NCBI GenBank assembly: GCA_020726405.1
Contig: DYSB01000003.1
Location: forward strand, 1-54,066
DNA: 54,066 nt
From: Acetofilamentum sp.
GTDB taxonomy: Bacteria > CAIWAD01
Reading direction: 5' to 3'
Shown: positions 16,819 through 26,215 of the stretch, in pieces
How positions within the stretch are numbered: the first letter of the stretch is position 1
Layout: each line of letters begins with the position of its first letter
Notes under the pieces: generated by a model
Told to the model about the DNA's origin: nothing
The model's database searches: none
The model's input: only the letters and a program-made list of their open reading frames with translations
Translations under genes and position numbers: made by a program

Positions 16819-17627
16819 TCAGCGCGCGGGTGCCGGCAACGCCCCCAGGCCGACCAGGGCGTGCCGGACGAGTTCCTGGCGCAGTGGCAGGTCGGCCTCG
16901 TCGCGCAGGTTCAGGATGAGGGCGAAGACCAGTGTGCGGCCCTCGCGCTCCAGCCAGCCCACCCACCAGCCGTGGCCAGGTGTGGAGCGGGCGGCCCAGC
17001 CGGTCTTGGCGCGCAGCACGTACTCCGGCGCGGCCTCCACGATCAGCGCCTCGCGCAGGATGCGCTGGCTGCGCTCAGAGAGTGGCAGCTCCAGCCGGGC
17101 CAGCCGGGCCAGGAAGCGCACCTGTTCCACGGGGGAGATGGCCAGGGCCCCGTCCAGCCAGAAGTGGTCGATGCCGCCGCCGCAGTCGGCGTTGCTGTAG
17201 TCCAGCGAATCCAGCCAGGCTCGCATTTGCGCCTCGCCGATCCGTCGGGCGAAGTCCTGGTAGACGGGCACGACGGAGACGCCCAGAGCACTGCGCAGCG
17301 TGTGGTCGCGGTTCCAGGCGGCAATGGGGTGTGTCACGCCATTCCAGGGCAGCCGCTGGCGCTCGTCCCGCAAGACGCCGGTCTCCAGCGCGATCAGGCT
17401 GTTGGGAATCTTGAAGGTGGAGGCGGGCAGCCGGCGCTCCCGGGTCCGGACGGTGTCGCTGGCCAGCCAGTGGCCACTCTCCAGCTCCTGCATCACCAAG
17501 GTGCCCGTCGCCCCGGCCTCGCGGAACAGCGCCAGCCAGTCCGGCGCAGCTCGGGTTTTCAGGGTTCGGCGGCCCGCAGCCCGTTGGTCCAGCCACCCAG
17601 CAGCAGGAGCAGCAGCAGGTATCTCAT
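16819..17627 (-). pseudogene. Class D (OXA-type) beta-lactamase, frameshifted after the signal peptide
   Basis: The mature domain has all class D motifs: PASTFK (STFK coded at 17410-17421), SVV in GVSVVPVYQ, the YGN-like YSN, and KTGW (16996-17007) followed by WWVGW. Such enzymes are periplasmic serine hydrolases. The signal peptide (ATG at 17627, MRYLLLLLLLGGWTNG) lies in another frame and meets a stop at 17559. The mature frame resumes as DWLALFREAGATGTLVMQ. A single missing base (or two extra) between about 17556 and 17575, near an AAAA run, explains this. A TTG at 17499 could start a leaderless product lacking the first strand. Sequencing error is an alternative. It lies three bases from the DUF4440 gene. 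Confidence 0.78.
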
Positions 17628-17629
17628 GT

Positions 17630-17995
17630 TCACTCCCGTTCCGGCGGACAGACGGGTCCGCAGCTCAGGGCCAGGCTGCCGGAGTCCAGCGCTTCCACGG
17701 TCTCGGGCTCCCAGCTGAAGGGCGGCTGCGGGTCCTGGAAGAAAGGTGCCCAACCCTCGACCACGGCGGCACGCCCACGCAGCAGCGTGCGGCCGAAGAA
17801 CAGGGCTTCCGTGGAGACGAACCCGGCAAGGGCCGAGAGATCGCGCGCGGCCATGCTGGCGGCAAAGGCCGTTTCGGCGGCCCGTACGTCCACGACCGCC
17901 AGTGCGGCGGGGTCGGGCGTCGCGCCACCGTCCGGCTCGCCAGCCTGAGCGCAGAGCGCGCCGGCGAGCAGGACTCCCAGTCTCAAGTGAGTCAT
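17630..17995 (-). pseudogene. Secreted DUF4440/SnoaL-like protein, C-terminus apparently lost
   Basis: From ATG 17995 (AGGAGGT upstream) there is a signal peptide (LGVLLAGALCAQA) and then an NTF2-fold DUF4440 domain: VDVRAAETAFAASMAARD, FFGRTLLRGRAAVVEGW and LDSGSLALSCGPV. Family members normally continue for some 35-45 residues with a strand pair containing a W-R-R and FD motif. Here the text jumps from CGPV to CPPERE and stops. CPP-like ends are seen in related proteins, so an internal deletion is likely. It may still be translated. It is cotranscribed with the beta-lactamase remnant. A natural short variant cannot be excluded. Confidence 0.55.
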
Positions 17996-18036
17996 GTTCG
18001 ACCTCCTATGTTGGGACGACTCGACCTGCGATACCT

Positions 18037-18133
18037 TTCACCACAGAGGCACGGCTGAAGCAAGTGAAGAATTGGATTCCCCGCTCAGAAGATCCTGTTG
18101 TGACGTGGCTGTGTCTCCATGGTGATTTCAGCT
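18037..18133. repeat. Dispersed inverted-repeat element, CACAGAG type
   Basis: The left arm (18037-18055) reads TTTCACCACAGAGGCACGG. The right arm (about 18103-18133) reads GTGGCTGTGTCTCCATGGTGATTTC in the opposite sense. TCACCA at the outer left and TGGTGA at the outer right would form the tips. The core carries no gene. It lies just upstream of the DUF4440 gene and downstream of hppA. Confidence 0.65.
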
Positions 18134-18154
18134 GGAGATGGCGGTGGGGAACGC

Positions 18155-18179
18155 AAAGGGGTCCGCCGTGGCGGACCCC
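18155..18179 (-). terminator. Rho-independent-like terminator of hppA
   Basis: GGGGTCCGCC (18158-18167) and GGCGGACCCC (18170-18179) form a perfect stem around a tiny loop. On the minus strand the hairpin is followed by TTTGCGTT. It lies 35 bases past the hppA stop, the expected place. Confidence 0.7.
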
Positions 18180-18213
18180 CTGCGAAAGCCGTGCGCTCCT
18201 GCGTCGACAGCTG

Positions 18214-20265
<2,052 letters not shown>

Positions 20266-20495
20266 GGGTCTCCTCTCTGTCAGCTAGTCTTCTATGAATT
20301 GGACACGTCGGACGGCACGCGGGGCGGGATTCCTGCCAACCGGTGGGAACCGGTGACACATCGTGCACTGCGGGCAGGGCCAGGCAGGCCAGCTGCTCGT
20401 CAGGGGCGGATGAAAGCGGGAACGTCCGGCGCGACGCTGCACAAGAAAGGGCTTTTCCCCTTTTGTCGCAATCAGATCGCCTGTGGGCGAGCTGG

Positions 20496-20714
20496 CTACT
20501 TCGCCAGCCAGATGGCGTAGTAGATCACATAGAACCAGGAGAAAATGCCGTGCAGGATGGCCCAGAGCAGGGACTTGTTCAGGCTCCAGGAGATGGTCAC
20601 CGCCAGGGCCGTGCCCAGGCCAATGCCCGCCTTGGCCGCGCCGCCGCCCCGGTTCCAGCGCGACCGGCAGGCCGCGCCTTGGGAGACTTCGACGTGAATG
20701 GTGTCGTCGCTCAT
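20496..20714 (-). CDS. Small conserved membrane protein, unknown function
   Basis: This 72-residue protein has a polar N-terminus (about 1-27) and then one long or two short hydrophobic helices (LGTALAVTISWSLNKS, LLWAILHGIFSWFYVIYYAIW). I recognise the general look of a small conserved membrane protein but no function. GGAGG lies upstream of the ATG at 20714. It starts 31 bases after the interrupted small membrane gene and probably shares its transcript. Downstream an imperfect hairpin (around 20440-20470, with AAGGG and CCCTT) may end transcription. Confidence 0.7.
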   Translation of the reverse strand: MSDDTIHVEVSQGAACRSRWNRGGGAAKAGIGLGTALAVTISWSLNKSLLWAILHGIFSWFYVIYYAIWLAK

Positions 20715-20745
20715 GCGTCCTCCAGTTTCGGCCGGAGTGGCCGGG

Positions 20746-20952
20746 TCAATGCTCGAATTTCCAGGCCACCGCCCCCAGCAACAGGCTGATCGCCACCAGC
20801 AGCAGCGCGTTGGCGACGAATTAGGGCATCAGCATCAGGGCCACGCCGCCGATGGTGGGCAGCCATTCTTTCTGCCGGCGGCCGTATCCGAACCAGAACA
20901 TGCCCACCACGCTGACCAGGATCTTCCACAGGATGGGAAAGGGAAGTTCCAT
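20746..20952 (-). pseudogene. Small membrane protein gene interrupted by an in-frame TAA
   Basis: From ATG 20952 the frame reads MELPFPILWKILVSVVGMFW and so on to GVALMLMP, then TAA (20823-20821, codon 44), then continues in the same frame as FVANALLLVAISLLLGAVAW and KFEH to a TGA at 20746. The joined product resembles a family of 60-70 residue membrane proteins with a conserved PYFVxN turn between two helices. The stop sits exactly at the expected tyrosine (TAT/TAC to TAA), so this is a one-base change. It follows the sorting-domain gene by one base (TGAGATG), so it belongs to that operon. It is either a recent nonsense mutation or a sequence error. Confidence 0.7.
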
Positions 20953-20953
20953 C

Positions 20954-23113
20954 TCAACGCACCAGCAGCAATTTGATGGTTTCCCGCCGGCCACCCGCTT
21001 CCAGGCTGGTCACGTACAGGCCGCTGGGCCAGCCCTCCGCCTGGAGGCCTGTCAAGTGGCGGCCGGCGGGCAGGGCTCCCAGCTCCCGGAGCAAAACCTG
21101 TCGGCCGGCCACGTCATGCACCGTCAACCGGGCGCAGGAAACGGGGGTGGCAAGGGTGAAGGACAGGCGCGTGGCCGGGTTGAAGGGATTGGGCGCGGCC
21201 ACCAACTCCAGTTTGTCGGGCCGCTGGGGGCCGGGGTCGACGGCGATCTCGCGCACCACCGCGAGGCGCAACAGGTCCCCGTTCTCCAGGCCCAGCAAGG
21301 CGTGGTAGCCGCTGCCGTCGCTCAGGCAGCGGGCCAGGGCGCTGGGGGCGGCGGACAGGTTCTGCTCGTCGAAGCTGTAAAGGGGAGAGTCCCAATAGGA
21401 CTGGCTGAAATCAAAAACCACGTGGGGATCCCGGGTGGCGGCCAGGCCATAGCCCGTGAAGGAGCAGCGGACCACCGGGCCCTCCATCCACAACGAATCC
21501 ATCAACTGGAAGGGTGTCTGTCCGCTGCGCCGCAGCGCGTACAAAGCCCCCGCCGCGGCGAAGACGTGGTTCTCCTCCCAGGGGCTGGCGGAGAGGTCCT
21601 CCACGGGGCCCGACAGTTGCAGGACGCCGGCCAGCACGGGATGCGCCAAGTCCGTGGCGTCGATGTCGAACAAGCGTCCGTCGGCGCTGCCCACCAGCAG
21701 ATGGCGGCCCGCCCACTTGGCGCAGAGTGGCTCGGCTTGCAGATTGATTGTGCCGTGGTGCAGCAGGAACCATGGACTGCGGTTGGCCTGCTTGAGGGCT
21801 ACGAAGGCATCGGGCGTGACGTAGGCGATGAGGTCGTCGGGGCCCCAGGCCAGCAGCTTGACGGGGTCGGTGGGATGGATGCCGCGCAGCTGCACGCCGC
21901 TCTCCGTCTCCTCATAGAACCGCAGGCCCGCGCCGTAGTGGTTGCCGGCGAACAACAGGGGCTCGCCGGTCCCCCATTCGTGGGTGATGTCCCCGCCGTC
22001 CACGGGCAGGGGAAGAGGGATGCCGGCGGTCTCCCGCGGCTCCTCCTCCTGGGGCCAACGATTCCACCAGAAGATGCGGCGGTAGCCCTGTTTCTGATCC
22101 AGGCACCAGAAGGACGGGTCCTCGTTCTGGCCCACCCAGGGAATGGAGAGCAGGCGGGGCCGCGTGGCATGACGGGCCAGCAGGTCCAGCCGCGGGGCGC
22201 CGGCCTCCTGGCGCAGCACGTGCAGACTGACGCCGTCGGGCCCCTCGGCCACCAGCAGGCTGTCGTTTTGCAGGGCCAGGCGCCGGGCGGATTCCACCGT
22301 GCGCCAGCGACCCACCAGCAGCGGCGCGGCGGTGTTGGACAGATCCGCCACGGCCAGCCCGCTGTCCCCGCAGGCCAGCACGAAGAGGCCATCGCGCCAG
22401 GCCGCCGCATCCAACACAGGCAGGCCCGGTGACCAGGCGGGTCCGACGGTGGGGGAGAAGGGATCGGCCATGTCCACCGCACGCAGTCCATCGTCGCCCA
22501 GGCAGGCGGCCAGCCGCCCGCTCCCACCAGCCAAGCGGATCGCGCCCGAGAGCGCCAGCCGGCCCAACGGAACAGGCGGGTCACCCAGGCCCACGCCACG
22601 CAGGCTATCGGTGTCCGTCCACCACACACCACCCGTGACACAAATGGCCGTCGGCGAGGCGGGAAGATTGCCCAGCACGGGAGTCAGGTTTGGATCTGCG
22701 AGGTCCAGCCGCCCGCGCCAGAGCAGGTCGGCCGTGACGGCCACCAGCAAGTCGCCCTCCACCGCTAGTGCGCGTACCCCGGCCAACTGGGCGACGGGCT
22801 GTTCTCCGCCGCGCTCGCGCAGCAGCAGCCGCTCCCCTTCATCCAGCACGGCGCTCAGCCGACTTCCCGCCGCCAGGTCCACGCCAGCGGACTCCATCGT
22901 CTGACGCTGCTCCAGCAGCATGCCGCCCAAGGGACTCCGGCCCAGCCAGCGGAGGTCACCGGCACTCAAGAGGCAGGGGGCGTTTGCCTGCCAACCCACG
23001 GCCCGCACGTCCACGCCGGGCAGCGTGCCGATGATCTCCACGGCCCGGGCGGGTGCGGCCAGTGCCAGGGTTGCCAGGGCGGCGAGGGCCGACAGCGGAT
23101 TCCAGCGTCTCAT
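20954..23113 (-). CDS. Secreted propeller-like protein with FlgD/T9SS-type sorting domain
   Basis: This 719-residue protein starts with a signal peptide (about 1-24, LAALATLALAAPARA). The body has repeats around 40-60 residues long with patterns such as GDDGLRAVDMADPFSP and GDSGLAVADLSNTAAP, typical of LVIVD-type beta-propellers. The last 75 residues form a FlgD-like sorting module: PNPFNPATRLSFTL, VHDVAGRQV, and GLYVTSLEAGG. Proteins with this tail are exported and often anchored at the surface in FCB-group bacteria. The binding partner or substrate is unknown. It is 50 bases from the upstream peptidase-like gene and one base from the downstream small membrane gene. Confidence 0.82.
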   Translation of the reverse strand: MRRWNPLSALAALATLALAAPARAVEIIGTLPGVDVRAVGWQANAPCLLSAGDLRWLGRSPLGGMLLEQRQTMESAGVDLAAGSRLSAVLDEGERLLLRERGGEQPVAQLAGVRALAVEGDLLVAVTADLLWRGRLDLADPNLTPVLGNLPASPTAICVTGGVWWTDTDSLRGVGLGDPPVPLGRLALSGAIRLAGGSGRLAACLGDDGLRAVDMADPFSPTVGPAWSPGLPVLDAAAWRDGLFVLACGDSGLAVADLSNTAAPLLVGRWRTVESARRLALQNDSLLVAEGPDGVSLHVLRQEAGAPRLDLLARHATRPRLLSIPWVGQNEDPSFWCLDQKQGYRRIFWWNRWPQEEEPRETAGIPLPLPVDGGDITHEWGTGEPLLFAGNHYGAGLRFYEETESGVQLRGIHPTDPVKLLAWGPDDLIAYVTPDAFVALKQANRSPWFLLHHGTINLQAEPLCAKWAGRHLLVGSADGRLFDIDATDLAHPVLAGVLQLSGPVEDLSASPWEENHVFAAAGALYALRRSGQTPFQLMDSLWMEGPVVRCSFTGYGLAATRDPHVVFDFSQSYWDSPLYSFDEQNLSAAPSALARCLSDGSGYHALLGLENGDLLRLAVVREIAVDPGPQRPDKLELVAAPNPFNPATRLSFTLATPVSCARLTVHDVAGRQVLLRELGALPAGRHLTGLQAEGWPSGLYVTSLEAGGRRETIKLLLVR

Positions 23114-23162
23114 GTCGTGCCTTCCAAATTGCGGGTCGCGTCACAGGGTGGCCAATTCCGAC

Positions 23163-25622
23163 TCAATCCAGATTGATCCGCGCCAGCAACGAAGCTCCGG
23201 GCGCCACCTCCAAACCCGTCAATTCAGCCGGGTCCAGGGGCAGCACGAACTGTTCCTCCTGCGCCGTGGCCCGCAGGCTGTAGGCTGTGAAACCCTGTGT
23301 TGTGCGGGTCAGCACGGGGAGTACGGTGGAGGGTGCCGGGGGCGCACTCCAGTCCACGCGCAGGGCCAGGCGCGGGCCTTCCGCCGTCTCCACCCTGCCT
23401 GTGCGCACGCGGAGCTCCGGCACGACGGACTCGCGCCACTGCGCGTCCAGCCAGGCCCAGAGGGCGCGGGCATCGCCGAAGCCGCTGCTCTCCAGCAGAT
23501 CGTTGGCCACCAGGAAGTCGGCCAGCGCGCGCTTCACCTCCTGCAGCGGCTCGCGCGGACTGAGTGGCTCGCGCAGGCGCAGCGCCAGTTCACGCAGGCA
23601 GAGCCGGTAGGCGCTGTCCTCCAGGCTCTGCGGATTCCGCAGCCGCCAGCGCAGGTGCTCCAGCAGCAGGGCGAAGCGCCAAGCCAGCAGATCCTGGGTC
23701 TCCGCCGAGTGCCAGTCGCCCTCGGCCCGCTCGCCCAGGGCGGGCAGGCTGGCGAACGCGTTGGGCCGGAAGAGGGAAAGTTGCCGATTGAGGGCCGCCT
23801 GGCGTAGGCGGTGCGCCCGTGGCGCCCCCTGGCGTTCCTCCAGCAGCAGCAGGGCACAGGCCCGGGCCGCGCCGTGGCGGATCCAACGCGGCGCGGCCGC
23901 GGCCTCCGCCGGTCCCGGTCGCCACCAACCGCGGCAGAGAGTCTCCAGCCGCGCCAAGCGGGCGTCCGCCGTGGCCTCGCGCAGCTCCCGCGCGCCAATC
24001 TCCAGCGGTTCGTCCGGGGCCAGATCATGGCCCCGCAGCTGATCCTCCTCCTCGCGGCGGTCGGCTGGATTCCCCGTGCGCTCCAGCAACAGGACGGGCT
24101 CCGGCGCCGGCCCCAGCCAGGCTTCCAGTCGCGCGGCGGCGTCCGCCAGTTCCGTCAGCACCTGCTCCTCGCCCAGGATGCCCAGCGAGAGCGTGTCCTG
24201 CCCCTGGCTGAGGTCCACGGGTTCGGCAGGCTCTTCATGGCTGGGCGTTCGCACCTCGCGCTCCCGCGGCAAGTCCAGATTCTCGATCCCGGCGGTCTGG
24301 CGGCGCACCCGGGCCGGCTGCGGAACCTGGAAGGCCGCGCGCTGGCGCAGGGGCATCCAACAGAGGGCCGCACCACCGCCCAAGGGCAGCAGAGCGCGGG
24401 TCTCGGGCAGTAGGCGCTGGGGAGCCAGGGCGTCCAGCCGGGTCAGCCCCGGTTGCTCCAGACTGTCCGGCCAGACGGGTAGCAGCTGTCCGGGATCCAG
24501 CAGCCGCGCGGGCCGGGCGGCTTCCCACCAGGGCAGGCGGGGAAACCAGTTGCCGCGCACGGCATGGCGGGAGCCCGGCGCCTCGGCCGTCACCAGCGCG
24601 GCCGGGCTGTCGCCCTGCAGGCGCAGGATTGTGGACCCCGGCAGGGCCTCCACCAGCAGCCAGGGGCCGGGGTTGGCCGATCCGGCGCGCCGGTTGTGGG
24701 CGGCGGGCCGGCGCGTGCCGTCCGGCAGGGACCACTCGGCCGCCGTCAGGCGGGCCGCCGGATCCAGCAGCAGCCAGAGCGGCTCCGTCCGCGGCGGACC
24801 GGCCAGCTCCAGCGTCCAGTGCAGGCGGCCACCCCGGCGGTCCAGTTCCAGGACCAAACTGTCCACGGCCAGCGCGGGCGTGGCCAGGGTGGGCGGCAAC
24901 CAGGCGGGGTCCCGTGGCGGGGCCAGGGAATCACCCAGGCTGCGCAGCACGCCGCTCACTGGCACGTGCAGACTGCTGCCTGAGTGCAGCGAGCGCAGCC
25001 AGCGGGCGGCGTCCCCCTGCCGCTCCCAGAGCAGGCCGTCGGGCTCGGCCAGTAGCCAATCGGGCTCTGTGCCGATCGGACTCTGCAGTAGTGGATGATC
25101 TGGACTCAGGCGTCCCAGGGCGCGCTGCACGTTGAATCCGGGCCGGGCGAGAAAAGGCAGACGCGGTTTGAGCGGGCGCCAGTCCAGGCGGGCCAGCTGG
25201 GGCGGCAGCTGCGCGCAGAGCCAGGTGACCTGCCGCAGGCGCTTGTCCTCCGCATGGCGTCCCAGGGCGGCCCGGGCAGCCAGGGTCTCCAGCTCGCCAG
25301 GCAGCGCCGGATCCAGCCGGCCCCGGCCGGTCAGTTCCACCACGAAGAGGCTGTCACCGTTCACGAGCAGCGGCAGCACGCGGCAGTGGCCGCGCTCCCA
25401 GCCCAAGGTTCCCAGCTCGAAGGACAGGACCAGGTCCTCCACCGGGGCGCGGCGGGCCCGGACGGGCTCCCGCAGGTCGGCCAGGGCGCGCTCCCAATCA
25501 TCCAGCACACCGGCCCGGGCGGAAGACAAGAGCGCCAACAGGAGGACCAGCCGGCCCCAGGGTTGCGCCACCCGGACCTGACTGGACCGTAAATGCGGAA
25601 AAGCAGGATAGGTGCGGTTCAT
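23163..25622 (-). CDS. Secreted protein with degenerate M1-peptidase-like region
   Basis: This is an 819-residue protein with an N-terminal signal segment (LVLLLALLSSARAG, about 24-38). Residues about 555-590 (ETLCRGWW ... RWIRHGAARACALLL) can be laid on the M1 pattern HExxHQWWG ... WLNEGFA. The zinc histidines, the catalytic glutamate and the third ligand are all replaced. It would therefore be a non-catalytic M1-like scaffold, if the resemblance is real. The N-terminal half is rich in beta-strand-like sequence. The chosen start ATG 25622 has GGGAG upstream; an earlier in-frame start adds 20 residues overlapping the tmRNA side. It is the first gene of a unit with the sorting-domain protein and two small membrane genes. 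Confidence 0.6.
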   Translation of the reverse strand: MNRTYPAFPHLRSSQVRVAQPWGRLVLLLALLSSARAGVLDDWERALADLREPVRARRAPVEDLVLSFELGTLGWERGHCRVLPLLVNGDSLFVVELTGRGRLDPALPGELETLAARAALGRHAEDKRLRQVTWLCAQLPPQLARLDWRPLKPRLPFLARPGFNVQRALGRLSPDHPLLQSPIGTEPDWLLAEPDGLLWERQGDAARWLRSLHSGSSLHVPVSGVLRSLGDSLAPPRDPAWLPPTLATPALAVDSLVLELDRRGGRLHWTLELAGPPRTEPLWLLLDPAARLTAAEWSLPDGTRRPAAHNRRAGSANPGPWLLVEALPGSTILRLQGDSPAALVTAEAPGSRHAVRGNWFPRLPWWEAARPARLLDPGQLLPVWPDSLEQPGLTRLDALAPQRLLPETRALLPLGGGAALCWMPLRQRAAFQVPQPARVRRQTAGIENLDLPREREVRTPSHEEPAEPVDLSQGQDTLSLGILGEEQVLTELADAAARLEAWLGPAPEPVLLLERTGNPADRREEEDQLRGHDLAPDEPLEIGARELREATADARLARLETLCRGWWRPGPAEAAAAPRWIRHGAARACALLLLEERQGAPRAHRLRQAALNRQLSLFRPNAFASLPALGERAEGDWHSAETQDLLAWRFALLLEHLRWRLRNPQSLEDSAYRLCLRELALRLREPLSPREPLQEVKRALADFLVANDLLESSGFGDARALWAWLDAQWRESVVPELRVRTGRVETAEGPRLALRVDWSAPPAPSTVLPVLTRTTQGFTAYSLRATAQEEQFVLPLDPAELTGLEVAPGASLLARINLD

Positions 25623-25730
25623 GCGGGGACTCCCTGGAATGGCGTGCCGCAGCAAGATGAGCGCCGGGTCCGGATGATGCAAGCAAAAGCCGGTCGGTTA
25701 GCGGTGGATTCCCTATGTTGCCGGCCATTC

Positions 25731-26083
25731 GGGGACGTTCGTGGGATTCGACGGGATGGTCGGGACCCCGGGCTGCATGTCGTGGACGTGTCGGAGCACC
25801 ACGTTAAAAGTTTCGACAACAACATAATCGGCAACGATTACGCTCTCGCCGCCTAGTAACTAGGCAGCCGAAGACCCTGAGCATGCTCACTGCCCAGGGA
25901 CCCTTCGTCATCTTGTGAGCTGGCCCCAAGGATGTGGTTGAGTCGGCGGGGCGAGATCTTTCAACCTGGGGGCGCCGCAGCGTGACCGTTCGCGTCGGTG
26001 TCCTGAGATCAAACAACGGTCTACACATGTAGAAGCCCAGGGAAGCGCTGTTTCGGACGAGGGTTCAACTCCCTCCGTCTCCA
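25731..26083 (+). ncRNA. ssrA: Transfer-messenger RNA (tmRNA), one-piece
   Basis: The tRNA-like ends pair: GGGGACG (25731-25737) with CGTCTCC (26076-26082), followed by discriminator A (26083). CCA is not encoded. The 5' block TGGGATTCGACGGGAT and the 3' T-arm GGGTTCAACTCCC are characteristic. The tag frame ends NDYALAA with stops TAG TAA TAG at 25854-25863. The resume codon is uncertain: GGC gives GNDYALAA, while a more upstream start gives a longer tag such as DNNIIGNDYALAA. The RNA rescues stalled ribosomes with SmpB, which is not encoded here. A TATGTT (25714-25719) is a possible -10 box. There is no intron or permuted two-piece form. Confidence 0.95.
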
Positions 26084-26095
26084 TGAACCCGGATG

Positions 26096-26122
26096 AGGCC
26101 GGCCTGCGGGCCGGCCTTTTTT
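26096..26122 (+). terminator. Rho-independent terminator of tmRNA
   Basis: AGGCCGGCC (26096-26104), loop TGCG, GGCCGGCCT (26109-26117) and a run of six T (26117-26122) form a textbook terminator 13 bases beyond the tmRNA 3' end. Confidence 0.93.
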
Positions 26123-26215
26123 GTCACACGCGACCGCACCGGCATTCGCTCTTGCGTCCATCACTTCAGGCCCAGCCGCAGCGGCTTCGGGTCCGCGACC
26201 AGTTCGGGAGTTTCC

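Noticed and set aside
20266-20495. Gene in the 230-base gap upstream of hppA
   Set aside because: Only a duplicated AACCGGTG and an imperfect hairpin are visible; no supported reading frame.
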